Positions 1 through 8,811 of a DNA stretch of 64,000 nt are shown here, in pieces. Source of the stretch: Corynebacterium sp. MSK041 (GTDB taxonomy: Bacteria; Actinomycetota; Actinomycetes; Mycobacteriales; Mycobacteriaceae); NCBI RefSeq assembly GCF_030232265.1, contig NZ_JASPJK010000006.1, positions 56,140 to 120,139 on the forward strand, written 5' to 3'. The translations under genes were made by a program, and so were the position numbers. The notes under the pieces were generated by a model. It saw nothing but the letters and a program-made list of their open reading frames with translations, had not been told where the DNA came from and ran no database searches. Within the stretch, counting starts at the first letter, position 1. Each line of letters starts with the position of its first letter.

Positions 1-277
1 AGGAGCACTCCCCGATCACCGCGTCCAGGACACCCTGGGAACGCAGTGCGCCGTAGGCAAGCTCCGTGGCAAAAGCCGCATCACGGCCTTTGATCTTCCG
101 CTCGCGGAGCAACTGGGGCAGAACAAGGTTCCCGTAGGCGTCTTCCACCTCCACCCGGAGCAGAACGTCGAAGGCTGCCTCACGCGCCTTATCCCCCATG
201 CTCTGAATCTGGTGCGCTGGTTGGGACGACTTCCTTTGCTGCGCACTCTTGGTGCGGGACCGAAAACCACCGCTCAC
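1..277 (-). CDS. rsmB: 16S rRNA (cytosine-C5) methyltransferase RsmB/Fmu, N-terminal part (runs off window)
   Basis: Only the first ~92 codons lie in the window. The translation contains DKAREAAFDVLLRVEVEDAY, then NLVLPQLLRERKIKGRDAA and FATELAYGALR, the NusB-like RNA-binding N-terminal domain of RsmB/Fmu/Sun proteins. These methylate 16S rRNA at a cytosine in the cytoplasm. A GTG start overlaps the fmt stop codon (GTGA), so the two are translationally coupled. An internal ATG about 26 codons later (position 200) is the other possible start, because the first residues are low-complexity and basic. The catalytic domain is outside the window. The family call rests on the N-terminal domain and on the usual fmt-rsmB gene order. 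Confidence 0.82.
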   Translation of the reverse strand, partial: MSGGFRSRTKSAQQRKSSQPAHQIQSMGDKAREAAFDVLLRVEVEDAYGNLVLPQLLRERKIKGRDAAFATELAYGALRSQGVLDAVIGECS

Positions 278-1200
278 TCGAACACCACTCCCTCAGCACT
301 CTGCAGACCACGGGCCCAGTCGGCGGCGGCCATCATCTTCTTTCCTGGTGGTTGGATCATCTGCAACACCACCGGAGTCGTCCCGGTGCCCACCGTCACG
401 GAGTTCTTGGTCACGGTTAGGTGGCCGGGGCTGGTGGGGCCCAAGGAGTCGCTGATAAGCACGGGTCCGACCTTGACCCGTTGACCGTCGAGCATTGTCC
501 ACGCGCCGGGGCCTGGGGTGTAGGCGCGGATCGCACGGTCGATGTTTACTGCGGGTGCAGACCAATCAATCCGGGCATCATCTTTTTCGATCTTCGGCGC
601 GTAGCTGGCCTCCCCCGCCTGCGGCGTCAGCGTTGCTGTGCCGGCAGCGAGTTCATCCATGGTGCGGACGAGGAGATCCGCACCGTCGTAGGCCAGGCGC
701 GTGAGCAGGTCATCCGCCGTATCAGTGGGACGGATCGGCTCCGACAACTGGCAGATGATGTCGCCCGTATCCAGACCGGTGTCAATGCGAAACGTGGTGG
801 CGCCGCTGAATTCATCGCCGTGCAAAATTCCTGCCTGAACAGGTGCGGCACCGCGCCACTGCGGCAACTGGGAGAAGTGCAGGTTCACCCATCCGTGTGT
901 GGGAATGTCCAGGTAGTTCTCTGGGATGAGGTTGCCGTAGGCGACCACTGGGATGGCATCCGGGGCAAGCTCCTGCAGTCGGGCCTTCACGTCCTCGCTC
1001 CCCTTCAACGTGGTCGGGGTAAGAACCTCAATGCCGTGTTCCAACGCCAAAGCCTTCACCGGCGAGGGGTGCAGAGTACGCCCACGGCCCCGCTTCGCAT
1101 CGGGGCGGGTCAGCACTGCAACAACCTCATGGTCAGAAGCAATGAGCTTCTCCAACGCAACAACCGCCGGCTCAGGCGTGCCAGCAAACACAAGACGCAT
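274..1200 (-). CDS. fmt: Methionyl-tRNA formyltransferase
   Basis: Formylates initiator Met-tRNA using 10-formyl-tetrahydrofolate. The 308-residue protein is the usual length. It begins MRLVFAGTPEPAVVALE, the Rossmann formyltransferase start. The catalytic region reads VNLHFSQLPQWRGAAP and TGLDTGDI, holding the Asn, His and Asp of the family's active site. The C-terminal tRNA-binding domain is present (APKIEKDDARIDWSAPAV). It sits just downstream of def, whose product removes the formyl group, with 39 bp between them, and its stop overlaps rsmB. The three look like one transcription unit. Nothing appears truncated. Confidence 0.97.
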   Translation of the reverse strand: MRLVFAGTPEPAVVALEKLIASDHEVVAVLTRPDAKRGRGRTLHPSPVKALALEHGIEVLTPTTLKGSEDVKARLQELAPDAIPVVAYGNLIPENYLDIPTHGWVNLHFSQLPQWRGAAPVQAGILHGDEFSGATTFRIDTGLDTGDIICQLSEPIRPTDTADDLLTRLAYDGADLLVRTMDELAAGTATLTPQAGEASYAPKIEKDDARIDWSAPAVNIDRAIRAYTPGPGAWTMLDGQRVKVGPVLISDSLGPTSPGHLTVTKNSVTVGTGTTPVVLQMIQPPGKKMMAAADWARGLQSAEGVVFE

Positions 1201-1239
1201 TATCTGTTCTCCTCTTCCCTAGCTTTCCCAAGCCCTCGA

Positions 1240-1749
1240 CTACTGCTGCTCGTCGGACCGGAACCAGTCCATACCGCGAATGATTTCCATTGTTTCTTTC
1301 CGCACCTCTGGATCAAGGCGGCGCAGATACAGCACACCATCCAAATGATCCGTCTCGTGCTGAATGCACCGGGCCAGCAAACCACTGGCACTGATGGTCA
1401 CCGGACGGCCCATCACATCAAAACCACGGGCGATCACGGAATCATGCCGCACAACTTCCGCCTGCACATCCGGGATAGACAGGCAGCCCTCCATACCAAT
1501 CTGGACCAGATCACCCACCGGCGCCCACTCCGGGTTCACCAACGCGCCGCGCAGCCCATCGCAGTCATACACGAAGATGCGCTGTGCCAGACCAATCTGA
1601 TTAGCGGCTAAGCCCACACCACCAGCATCATCCATGGTTTCGAGCATGTCGGCGGCGAGGGTGGCCAGGGCATCGTCGAAAAGCTCAATGCTTTGCGCTT
1701 CGGTATTAAGGATCGGATCACCGAAAATCCGGATGGGGCGAACTGTCAT
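1240..1749 (-). CDS. def: Peptide deformylase
   Basis: Metal-dependent enzyme that removes N-formyl from nascent proteins. All three family motifs are visible in 169 residues: GVGLAANQIG (motif 1), EGCLSIPDVQ (motif 2, with the metal-binding Cys) and QHETDHLDGVLY (motif 3, HExxH-type with both His ligands and the Glu). The chosen ATG gives the typical beginning MTVRPIRIFGDPIL. The reading frame stays open upstream for about 25 residues, but those look non-coding. The gene lies between priA and fmt in the conserved actinobacterial order. The Leu in EGCLS indicates a bacterial type-1-like deformylase. Confidence 0.97.
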   Translation of the reverse strand: MTVRPIRIFGDPILNTEAQSIELFDDALATLAADMLETMDDAGGVGLAANQIGLAQRIFVYDCDGLRGALVNPEWAPVGDLVQIGMEGCLSIPDVQAEVVRHDSVIARGFDVMGRPVTISASGLLARCIQHETDHLDGVLYLRRLDPEVRKETMEIIRGMDWFRSDEQQ

Positions 1750-1780
1750 GGGCGCGAGTCTACCTAGGTGCAGGGGTGGC

Positions 1781-3802
1781 CTAGCCGATGTGCATCGGGT
1801 TGACCTGAATCCGCAGTGGCGCATCCTGCTTGCGCGTTGCCCGGTTCACATTCGCCGCGCGCAACGCCTTGCCCAACGCATTGCGGGATGACAGCGGCGT
1901 GCGAATGAGCACGCGCTGCGCCTCCCCCAACGTTGCGCGGTCCCACTCACCCGGCAGATCCACACCGGGCGGCAGATCAACCGGCCCAAGAATATCCACC
2001 TGATCAGGCAGATCGATGTGCGCCAAGAAATCAGTCAGCGCTTCACGCGGCGCATCGACGGCCGCCATATGAACCGCTGGCGGGAAGCGCACCTCGCGGC
2101 GGGCGGCCAGTTCCAACGCCGCGTGGCCAGGCGCGTCCCAACGAATGAAATGCTGCACGACGGGAAGGCTCGGATCCGCCACAACCACGACATCCCCGCC
2201 TTTGCTATGCGGGGCGACAAGCGTGGCCGCCGCCATCCACTTGTGCATCGTCTCCTCTGTCGCGCGCAGGTCAGGGCGCCCCAACAGCGCCCACGTATCC
2301 AGCAGGACCGCGGCACCATACGTGCCACCTCCTTCAATGCGAGGCTCCGCGCCCGGTGTAGCCACCACCACGGCGGCTTTATCCGGGATCTCTGCGTGAA
2401 TGCGCTCACCCCACGAAGAAATCACGGTGGCAGGGGCAAAAGCCCGGCCGAGTTCCTCAGCGGTGCGCTGCGTGCCGAGGACGACGGCGCGCAGACGGTG
2501 CGAACCGCACGAGGGACACGAATACGCACTATCAATCCGCCCACACCACCGGCAGGTGGGTGCTGCTGCTTCCCCACCACTGGGCAATCCCAACGGGCCA
2601 TTACACGCACGGCAACGCGCCGGGGTGCGGCAGATACCGCAGGCCAACGCCTGGACATAACCCGCACGAGGAACCTGAAACAGCACGGGCTTGTTCTCCG
2701 CCAAGGCGCGGCGGGCCGCAGCAAAGGCAACAGAGGGCAAGCGCGCGGCACCAGCACGCGGGTCCCGCTGCAGCTCAAAATCACTATCCCCCGCTGCATG
2801 GATGTGCGGCGAGCGAGTGCGCAGCGCATTACGGGCAGCCACCAACGAGTGCATCCAGCCAGACTCCACCAGTAGTTGTGTCTCCGCTGTCCGGCCGTGG
2901 CCACCGATGATGAGGGAAGCTTTCTCCACTGCTGACCGCGTAGTCAACACCTCCCGCGCGTGGGTGTAGGGCGCGCGGGGATCCACCAGGGAATCGTCCC
3001 CATCAAACATGACCACCGCCAGCTTCAGGTTTTTCACCGGCGCAAAAGCAGCAGAGCGCGTCCCAATAACCAGCCGCCCCTGCCCATGCAGCACTGACAA
3101 GAATCGGCTGTATCGTGCCTGCGGCCCAAGAGAGGCCGTCAATGTGGTGATCTGCTTCGGGCCAACGTGTTCTGCCAGCGCCGCGGCCATCCGGTCCACG
3201 TCCTTCTGGTCGGGTAGGACGATGAGGGCCCCGCCACCGTCGATAGCAACCTTAGCTGCCAATGCCGCGAGCGCTGCTGCCCAATCATCACCGGGAGCGA
3301 CCTGCCATGCGGCGCGTGCGAGTGTCCCCGTGACCACGGCATCCACGAAAGATTCGCCGTACTCATAGGCACTCCACGCGGAAAGGTCCGGCTCTGTGGC
3401 CTCCCCCTGCTCCTCCCATGGCGAGGTGGTGTCGGTCTGCTCCGCCTTCACGTGGCGCGGCGGAATAGCGGTGCGAAGAATATCCGAACGCACCGCCGCG
3501 TAACGGTCGGCCAAGTTATCCACCAGGCTCCGGATTTGCTCCGGATAGACAACCTCAGGCGAAATCACACGCTCAATGAACCGGATCTTGCCTTCATGAT
3601 CGGATGTGGCCACGCGCTCCAGCACCAGCGCATCCGCCAGCCGGCCAGCGAAACGAATGCGCACACGAACTCCCGGCTGCGCGGCTGCTGAATCTTCCTC
3701 GGTGACCAGGTAATCAAAAGGCCTATCTAAGTGCGGCAATCCAAGAAGCGGCAGCACGCGCACCACAGGGAGTTTGGCGGCGAGCGTTTCTGGCATGGAC
3801 AT
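1781..3802 (-). CDS. priA: Probable primosomal protein N' (PriA), helicase motifs degenerate
   Basis: About 673 residues. The N-terminal 3'-DNA-binding domain is recognisable (PLLGLPHLDRPFDYLV). The zinc region keeps paired cysteines (CGICRTPARCRACNGP, TCRWCGRIDSAYSCPSCG). The site where PriA helicases carry a GSGKT Walker A reads VAPGDDW, and the DEEH box is replaced by FDGDDSLVDP, so ATP-driven helicase activity is not expected. This degeneracy is known for actinobacterial PriA. The role would be replication-restart primosome assembly without unwinding. The start is uncertain: GTG codons at 3826 and 3817 are alternatives to the ATG used here. It lies upstream of def in the same direction. 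Confidence 0.88.
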   Translation of the reverse strand: MSMPETLAAKLPVVRVLPLLGLPHLDRPFDYLVTEEDSAAAQPGVRVRIRFAGRLADALVLERVATSDHEGKIRFIERVISPEVVYPEQIRSLVDNLADRYAAVRSDILRTAIPPRHVKAEQTDTTSPWEEQGEATEPDLSAWSAYEYGESFVDAVVTGTLARAAWQVAPGDDWAAALAALAAKVAIDGGGALIVLPDQKDVDRMAAALAEHVGPKQITTLTASLGPQARYSRFLSVLHGQGRLVIGTRSAAFAPVKNLKLAVVMFDGDDSLVDPRAPYTHAREVLTTRSAVEKASLIIGGHGRTAETQLLVESGWMHSLVAARNALRTRSPHIHAAGDSDFELQRDPRAGAARLPSVAFAAARRALAENKPVLFQVPRAGYVQALACGICRTPARCRACNGPLGLPSGGEAAAPTCRWCGRIDSAYSCPSCGSHRLRAVVLGTQRTAEELGRAFAPATVISSWGERIHAEIPDKAAVVVATPGAEPRIEGGGTYGAAVLLDTWALLGRPDLRATEETMHKWMAAATLVAPHSKGGDVVVVADPSLPVVQHFIRWDAPGHAALELAARREVRFPPAVHMAAVDAPREALTDFLAHIDLPDQVDILGPVDLPPGVDLPGEWDRATLGEAQRVLIRTPLSSRNALGKALRAANVNRATRKQDAPLRIQVNPMHIG

Positions 3803-3949
3803 GATCCTAGCGGGCACCCACGACACCCCCTTCGTGGTTCGTTTTTTACCAAGGCAGAGGGCATAATCTATGCGTCTTATTTTCCTGTTTCTGCTTCACC
3901 GTCTGCCCATGCGCACCCGGTGCGATTTAGTTGGAGTCTGCGTTTAACT

Positions 3950-4804
3950 ATGAAACGTTTGCTCACTTCGGGCGCCGCTGCTGTTCTCACTGCACTGTCC
4001 ATGATTGCTGGCACGGGCATGTCTCATGCTGAGCCCAAGGCAATATTGGTGGGCACGGGTTCGGGTGTGTCACACCCCCTGGATCAGGACCCTGCGCCAT
4101 CGTTCCGCATTGGCAGGTCCCCCTTGCCGCTGAAGCTGAAACCGATTGCCCCGCTGATTCCGCCTGCCCCGGGTGAGATCAATGAGTTTGAGCAGGTGTG
4201 GTGCGAAAACTGCGTGGCCATCACCTATGACGATGGCCCGGTACCCAACACCAATGTGCTCTTGGACGTGCTGAAGAAGAAGCGCGTCCACGCCTCTTTC
4301 TTCCTCGTCGGCGGTAATGCGAAAGCTTATCCGGAGATTGTGAAGCGGCTGCATAACGAGGGGCATGACATTGGCAATCACACATTGAACCACCCGCAGC
4401 TCACCGCGTTGAGCGATGCCCGCGTGGCGTACGAGGTCGATTCCACAAATACGGCTATCAAAGAGGCCGGTGGGCGTTACCCGAAGTGGATGCGCCCACC
4501 TTACGGCGCGACTAATAACCGTGTTGCTTCCGTCATCGGCTCCCGCGACCAGGCAGTGGCCCTCTGGGATGTAGACACGGTTGATTGGCGCCACCGCAGC
4601 ACAGCAAAGACATGTTCAATCGCCGTTGCCCATGCGCAAGCAGGCTCCATCATCCTCATGCACGATATTCACCCAAGCACCGTCAATGCGGCCGAGTGCA
4701 TTATCGACGGTCTTCGGGCCAAAGGCCTTCACCCCGTCAGTCTGGCAGAGCTGTTTGAGGAGCCCGAAGCCGGCGTCACCTACACCACCGCCAACGATGG
4801 CTAA
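3950..4804 (+). CDS. Secreted polysaccharide deacetylase (NodB homology domain)
   Basis: The 284-residue protein starts with a signal peptide (MKRLLTSGAAAVLTALSM then MSHAEP, with a likely AxA-type cleavage). The NodB motifs follow in order: AITYDDGPVPNT (metal/catalytic Asp), HDIGNHTLNHPQ (HxxxH metal ligands), MRPPYGATNNR, WDVDTVDWRH and IILMHDIHPST (catalytic His). It should be an extracytoplasmic metal-dependent deacetylase acting on peptidoglycan or another wall glycan. The substrate cannot be told from sequence. The reading frame is open further upstream, but only this ATG places the signal peptide at the N-terminus. It is divergent from priA and lies upstream of two membrane-protein genes. 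Confidence 0.93.
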   Translation: MKRLLTSGAAAVLTALSMIAGTGMSHAEPKAILVGTGSGVSHPLDQDPAPSFRIGRSPLPLKLKPIAPLIPPAPGEINEFEQVWCENCVAITYDDGPVPNTNVLLDVLKKKRVHASFFLVGGNAKAYPEIVKRLHNEGHDIGNHTLNHPQLTALSDARVAYEVDSTNTAIKEAGGRYPKWMRPPYGATNNRVASVIGSRDQAVALWDVDTVDWRHRSTAKTCSIAVAHAQAGSIILMHDIHPSTVNAAECIIDGLRAKGLHPVSLAELFEEPEAGVTYTTANDG

Positions 4805-4858
4805 TGCCACTTAAGCCCCACCGCGGAACACACGGATCTGTTTGTTAGGTTTGTGGCC

Positions 4859-5245
4859 ATGCAAAGCAACCAGGATGTCCCCGCCGACACCGAAACAGAC
4901 GAGCAGCTAGACCGGTCAGGCTGGCAGAAAGCAACGCCCATCATCATGGTTCTGGCGTATGTTCTGGTCCCACTGATTCTCATCCCCGCTTTCGGCTCCG
5001 ATAAAGCACTCATCCCGGTTCTGGTTTTTCTTTTTGGCAATGCTGCCGTCGCCGGCTTTATCGACGGGTGGACGTTCCGCAACACGTTCCCCTTACCCAT
5101 TCTCGCTGGCGTGGGGTTCTGGGTTGCCAAAGTGCTCTATTTCAATGACGGCACTTTCATCTATGCATTGGGATGTGCCGTGACGGCAGCTATCGCGATG
5201 TTCGCCGGGCAGGCATTGCGTAAAGAACCACAGGTGAGCGCCTAA
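4859..5245 (+). CDS. Small integral membrane protein, four predicted TM helices
   Basis: Family not recognised. The 128-residue product has a short acidic N-terminal tail (ADTETDEQLDRSGW) and then four hydrophobic stretches beginning near IIMVLAYVLVPLILIPAF, LIPVLVFLFGNAAVAGF, LPILAGVGFWVAKVLYF and IYALGCAVTAAIAMFAG. It ends in a short basic/polar tail (RKEPQVSA). An ATG two codons inside the open frame was chosen over the GTG because an AGG lies about 10 nt upstream of it. The next gene starts 2 bp after its stop, so the two are probably co-expressed. Function cannot be inferred. Confidence 0.72.
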   Translation: MQSNQDVPADTETDEQLDRSGWQKATPIIMVLAYVLVPLILIPAFGSDKALIPVLVFLFGNAAVAGFIDGWTFRNTFPLPILAGVGFWVAKVLYFNDGTFIYALGCAVTAAIAMFAGQALRKEPQVSA

Positions 5246-5247
5246 GC

Positions 5248-6153
5248 ATGGACCGTCAAGAACACTGCGCCGACCTCTCGTGTGTAGAGGTCTGGTCCCT
5301 GCACCATCCCCGCTATGGACTCATTGAAATTCGCGCGGGTTTTGATCCTGATTTCGCCCGCATCCACGACGATTGGCCGGGCAAGGAAAGAGCAGGCCAC
5401 CACCTCTCTGCCGAAAGCAGTTTGAAAGAGCGCATCAACGCCCGACGAACTAACCCGCAAACGCGTGTTGAGATCCTCGTGGACGGAGTCCCCCAATACC
5501 GCTTCGACCAGCTTGAGTCGGGTCGGTACAGCGTGTTTTCTGCAAAGGCCCCAGACAAGCTCGAGCCGATGATCTCCCTGGGCGTGGACCGCTCCAAGCC
5601 CCACGTGAAAATTGTGGCTAGCCCCTTTAAGGAAATCTTGCACGTGGATTTCCGCGAGGGATCGTCCGTCGTTGAATTTGATCCGCCACAGGGTTCGCGG
5701 GGCGAGAAACGCAGACAGTCAATGGAGTCCAGCTCATTTCGGCGCACGGCAATCCCCATCGTCGAAGGGATCGGCAAGGGCGGTTGGGCGCTTCTCCTGT
5801 TGGTGCTCGGCCCGATTCTGTCCCGCTTTCTCGATTGGCTGCTTCAATTCGTGCCAGATTGGGAACTGCCGGATATCACCTTGCCACACCTTGATCTGCC
5901 TGTGCCGCAACTTCCGCAGCTGACATTGCCCACGCCGAACATCAGGTTCCCAGACATCCCCTTGCCTGAGATCCCCGAGTGGGTTGCGCTGCTAGCTGAG
6001 TACTCCAAAATCTGGGTGCCGGTGCTCATCGGCATCGCGCTCGGGATCATTGCGCTGCGCAATCACCGCAAATCAGAGGCCGAAAAAGAAAAATGGGCCG
6101 AGCAAGAAGGCGTCGAAACGCTTTCCGACGATGCCCGGCCCCTTACGCAGTAA
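5248..6153 (+). CDS. Conserved-looking membrane protein with a Pro/Leu repeat between two TM helices
   Basis: Not recognised. The 301-residue protein has a soluble N-terminal half (residues ~1-165) containing GVDRSKPHVKIVASPFKEIL. A TM helix follows (GWALLLLVLGPILSRFL). Then comes a ~45-residue segment of repeating LP-x-(I/L)-x-LP units (LPDITLPHLDLPVPQLPQL, then LPTPNIRFPDIPLPEIPEW). A second TM helix (VLIGIALGIIALRN) leads to a charged tail. The Pro/Leu repeat would form an extended loop on one side of the membrane. The stop lies 3 bp from the convergent metK stop. It is 2 bp downstream of the preceding membrane-protein gene. Confidence 0.75.
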   Translation: MDRQEHCADLSCVEVWSLHHPRYGLIEIRAGFDPDFARIHDDWPGKERAGHHLSAESSLKERINARRTNPQTRVEILVDGVPQYRFDQLESGRYSVFSAKAPDKLEPMISLGVDRSKPHVKIVASPFKEILHVDFREGSSVVEFDPPQGSRGEKRRQSMESSSFRRTAIPIVEGIGKGGWALLLLVLGPILSRFLDWLLQFVPDWELPDITLPHLDLPVPQLPQLTLPTPNIRFPDIPLPEIPEWVALLAEYSKIWVPVLIGIALGIIALRNHRKSEAEKEKWAEQEGVETLSDDARPLTQ

Positions 6154-6156
6154 GCC

Positions 6157-7371
6157 TTAGAGGCCTGCTGCCGCACGCAGGTCGTCGACCTTGTTGGTCT
6201 CCTCCCACGGGAATGCAACATCGGTGCGACCGAAGTGACCGTATGCAGACGTTGCGGAGTAGATCGGGCGCAGCAGATCCAGCTCACGAATGATGGCTGC
6301 TGGGCGCAGGTCAAAGACCTTGTCCACTGCCTGCTGGATCGACTCATTGGTCAGGCCCTCAGCAGCCGTACCGAAGGTCTCCACATAGAGGCCCACCGGC
6401 GTTGCGCGGCCGATGGCGTACGCAACCTGCACCTCAACCCGACGTGCCAGGCCAGCAGCGACGATGTTCTTGGCTACCCAGCGCATCGCGTATGCAGCAG
6501 AGCGGTCCACCTTTGACGGGTCCTTGCCGGAGAACGCGCCACCACCGTGACGGGACATGCCACCGTAGGTGTCCACGATGATCTTGCGGCCGGTCAGACC
6601 AGCGTCGCCCATCGGACCACCGAGCACGAAGGAACCGGATGGGTTGACCAGCAAGGTGGTGTCCTCGTTGTAGTACTGGCCCAGGCCAGCGTCCTCGATA
6701 ACCCACTCCAGCACGTGCGTGCGCAGGGCGTCCTCCAGCGCCTGGCCGGTGAAGTCCGGGTCGTGCTGGGAGGAGATGACCACGGTGTCCAGGTAGACCG
6801 GCTTATCCCCGTCGTAGGCAAAGGTCACCTGGGTCTTGCCGTCTGGGCGCAACCCCTGAACAATGCCCTCCTTGCGCACCTGCGTCAGGCGACGGGCCAA
6901 ACGGTGTGCCGTGGAGATCGGCAGCGGCATAAACTCCGGGGTCTCATTGGTGGCGTAACCAAACATCAGGCCCTGGTCACCAGCACCGGATTGGTCTTCC
7001 TCACCAGTCGACTCGTTGGTGCGAACCTCAAGCGAATCGGTAACACCGTCGGAGATCTCAGCGGACTGGTCACCGATAGCAATATTTACGCCACAGGTCC
7101 GGCCGTCAAAGCCCACCTCGGAGGAGGTAAAACCGATCTCCACGAGCTTGTCACGCACAAGCTTGGCAATGTTGGAGTACGCCTGAGTGGTCACCTCGCC
7201 CACAACGTGGACCTGACCAGTGGTCACCATCGTTTCCACTGCCACGCGCGACAGCGGATCTTGGGCGAGCATGTCATCGAGGATGGTGTCCGAGATCGCG
7301 TCGCAGATCTTGTCCGGGTGGCCTTCAGTGACGGATTCACTGGTGAACAGGCGGTAGAACGGGTCGGTCAT
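6157..7371 (-). CDS. metK: S-adenosylmethionine synthetase
   Basis: Makes S-adenosylmethionine from ATP and methionine. 404 residues from the ATG giving [20 protein letters not shown]. Twelve further upstream codons are open but not family-like. Motifs: [12 protein letters not shown] (N-terminal substrate/metal site), [12 protein letters not shown] (ATP motif) and [16 protein letters not shown] (P-loop-like motif), all intact. It follows coaBC after a 90-bp gap with no obvious terminator, as in other corynebacteria. I found no recognisable SAM riboswitch in the gap. Full length. Confidence 0.98.
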   Translation of the reverse strand: MTDPFYRLFTSESVTEGHPDKICDAISDTILDDMLAQDPLSRVAVETMVTTGQVHVVGEVTTQAYSNIAKLVRDKLVEIGFTSSEVGFDGRTCGVNIAIGDQSAEISDGVTDSLEVRTNESTGEEDQSGAGDQGLMFGYATNETPEFMPLPISTAHRLARRLTQVRKEGIVQGLRPDGKTQVTFAYDGDKPVYLDTVVISSQHDPDFTGQALEDALRTHVLEWVIEDAGLGQYYNEDTTLLVNPSGSFVLGGPMGDAGLTGRKIIVDTYGGMSRHGGGAFSGKDPSKVDRSAAYAMRWVAKNIVAAGLARRVEVQVAYAIGRATPVGLYVETFGTAAEGLTNESIQQAVDKVFDLRPAAIIRELDLLRPIYSATSAYGHFGRTDVAFPWEETNKVDDLRAAAGL

Positions 7372-7461
7372 GGGATTGCAGGTCCTTACAGGTGAGACGG
7401 CTGTCAAAAGAAATGCGCGCCTTTACGGCGACTGTGCGCACCCAAGAATAGACCAAGCTGT

Positions 7462-8778
7462 CTAATTCTGTCGAATCGACTCTCCAGCACCTGACGTGAT
7501 CTTCTCAATCGCATCCCAGATGCGTGCCGCGACCACGTGTTTCGGCCCATCCGCAATCTCTTCTGTCGAGCCATCCGCACCAAGCAGCCAGCCACTGTTG
7601 CATAGCTCACCGAAGACTTTGCCGCCTGCCACGGAATTCACCATGAGCATGTCCGCACCCTTGCGCGCCAACTTCGCCCGGCCATTCTCTAGCGGATCAT
7701 CAGTCTCGGCCGCGAAACCCACGATCGTCGCGGATGTCTCTCCGGCTTCTCGCTTATCGACGAGCCCCCTCAAAATATCCGGATTCTCCACCAACCGCAG
7801 CGTCGATAAAGCATCATCCGCCTGCCCTTTCTTCAACTTGGAGTCGGCTTCGTTTTCAGGGCGGTAATCGGCGACAGCAGCTGCCATGATCACGATATCG
7901 GCGTTCACCGTAGCGGCGTCGACCGCTTCCTTCATGTCGCGGGTGGAACGTACACGAACGATCTGTGCACCAGGAGGCGTTTCCAACTCATCGGTGTCAC
8001 CCGCGACGATGGTCACATCCGCACCGCGATGAACCGCAATATCAGCGAGCGCAAAACCTTGCCTGCCGGAGGAACGGTTGCCGATGAAGCGCACTGGATC
8101 GATGTTCTCCTGCGTACCCCCTGCGGAGATCACAACCTTCTTGCCTTCAAGTGAGCGTGTGAATCTTCCAGCTTCCACAACCGTGCGCGCCATCGCTGCA
8201 ATCTGGGATGCCTCTGGCAACCTGCCCGGACCGGTATCCGTGCCGGTCAAACGCCCATGAGCGGGCGCCAGCACAATGACGCCCCGGCGACGCAGCGTTG
8301 CTACATTGTCCTGTGTAGCTGGATTCTCCCACATCTCCGTGTGCATGGCGGGCGCCAGCACCACCGGGCATGTGGCCACGAGCACCGTCGCAGTGAGGAG
8401 GTCATTTGCACGACCGGCTGCGATCCGGGCAATGGTGTCCGCCGTAGCCGGCGCAATAACAATCAGGTCAGCTTCCTTGCCCACGCGGACGTGCTGCACC
8501 TCATCCACGCGACTGAACACACCAGTGTCCACGTGGTGGCCGGACAGCGCTTCGAAGGTGGCAGCACCCACGAAATTCAGCGCCGACGGGGTCGGCACAA
8601 CGCGCACACTGTCCCCCGCTTCTGTGAACTCACGCACCAAGTGACATGCCTTGTATGCAGCAATTCCCCCGGAGACACCCACAACTACGTTGAGGGCCTC
8701 TTTTTTATCTCCACCAACCCCGGTATCAGCACCGGCAGTCTCAGCAGTGTCCAGGTTCTTTGCAGCCATGTCGCTCAT
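7462..8778 (-). CDS. coaBC: Bifunctional phosphopantothenoylcysteine decarboxylase / phosphopantothenate-cysteine ligase
   Basis: Two steps of coenzyme A synthesis in one chain of about 438 residues. The N-terminal flavin-dependent CoaC half begins VVVGVSGGIAAYKACHLV and includes the active-site-lid region APAMHTEMWENPAT. The CoaB half begins KVVISAGGTQENIDPVRFIG, with the nucleotide-binding SSGRQGFALADIA. The start is uncertain: an ATG at 8805 (9 codons earlier) and one at 8769 are alternatives, and the first ~30 residues are an acidic, poorly conserved extension. It begins just after the stop of the Gly-rich gene upstream, so the two may be co-transcribed. Confidence 0.95.
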   Translation of the reverse strand: MSDMAAKNLDTAETAGADTGVGGDKKEALNVVVGVSGGIAAYKACHLVREFTEAGDSVRVVPTPSALNFVGAATFEALSGHHVDTGVFSRVDEVQHVRVGKEADLIVIAPATADTIARIAAGRANDLLTATVLVATCPVVLAPAMHTEMWENPATQDNVATLRRRGVIVLAPAHGRLTGTDTGPGRLPEASQIAAMARTVVEAGRFTRSLEGKKVVISAGGTQENIDPVRFIGNRSSGRQGFALADIAVHRGADVTIVAGDTDELETPPGAQIVRVRSTRDMKEAVDAATVNADIVIMAAAVADYRPENEADSKLKKGQADDALSTLRLVENPDILRGLVDKREAGETSATIVGFAAETDDPLENGRAKLARKGADMLMVNSVAGGKVFGELCNSGWLLGADGSTEEIADGPKHVVAARIWDAIEKITSGAGESIRQN

Positions 8779-8811
8779 GGCCCCCGAGCTTACCTGCCAC
8801 CGCATCCTCGG

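Noticed and set aside
421..1611. 396-codon plus-strand frame across fmt and def
   Set aside because: Covers two well-supported minus-strand genes and their gap; its composition is not protein-like.
7372..7461. Possible SAM riboswitch before metK
   Set aside because: The 90-bp coaBC-metK gap is too short and shows no recognisable aptamer core; metK is probably read from the upstream unit.
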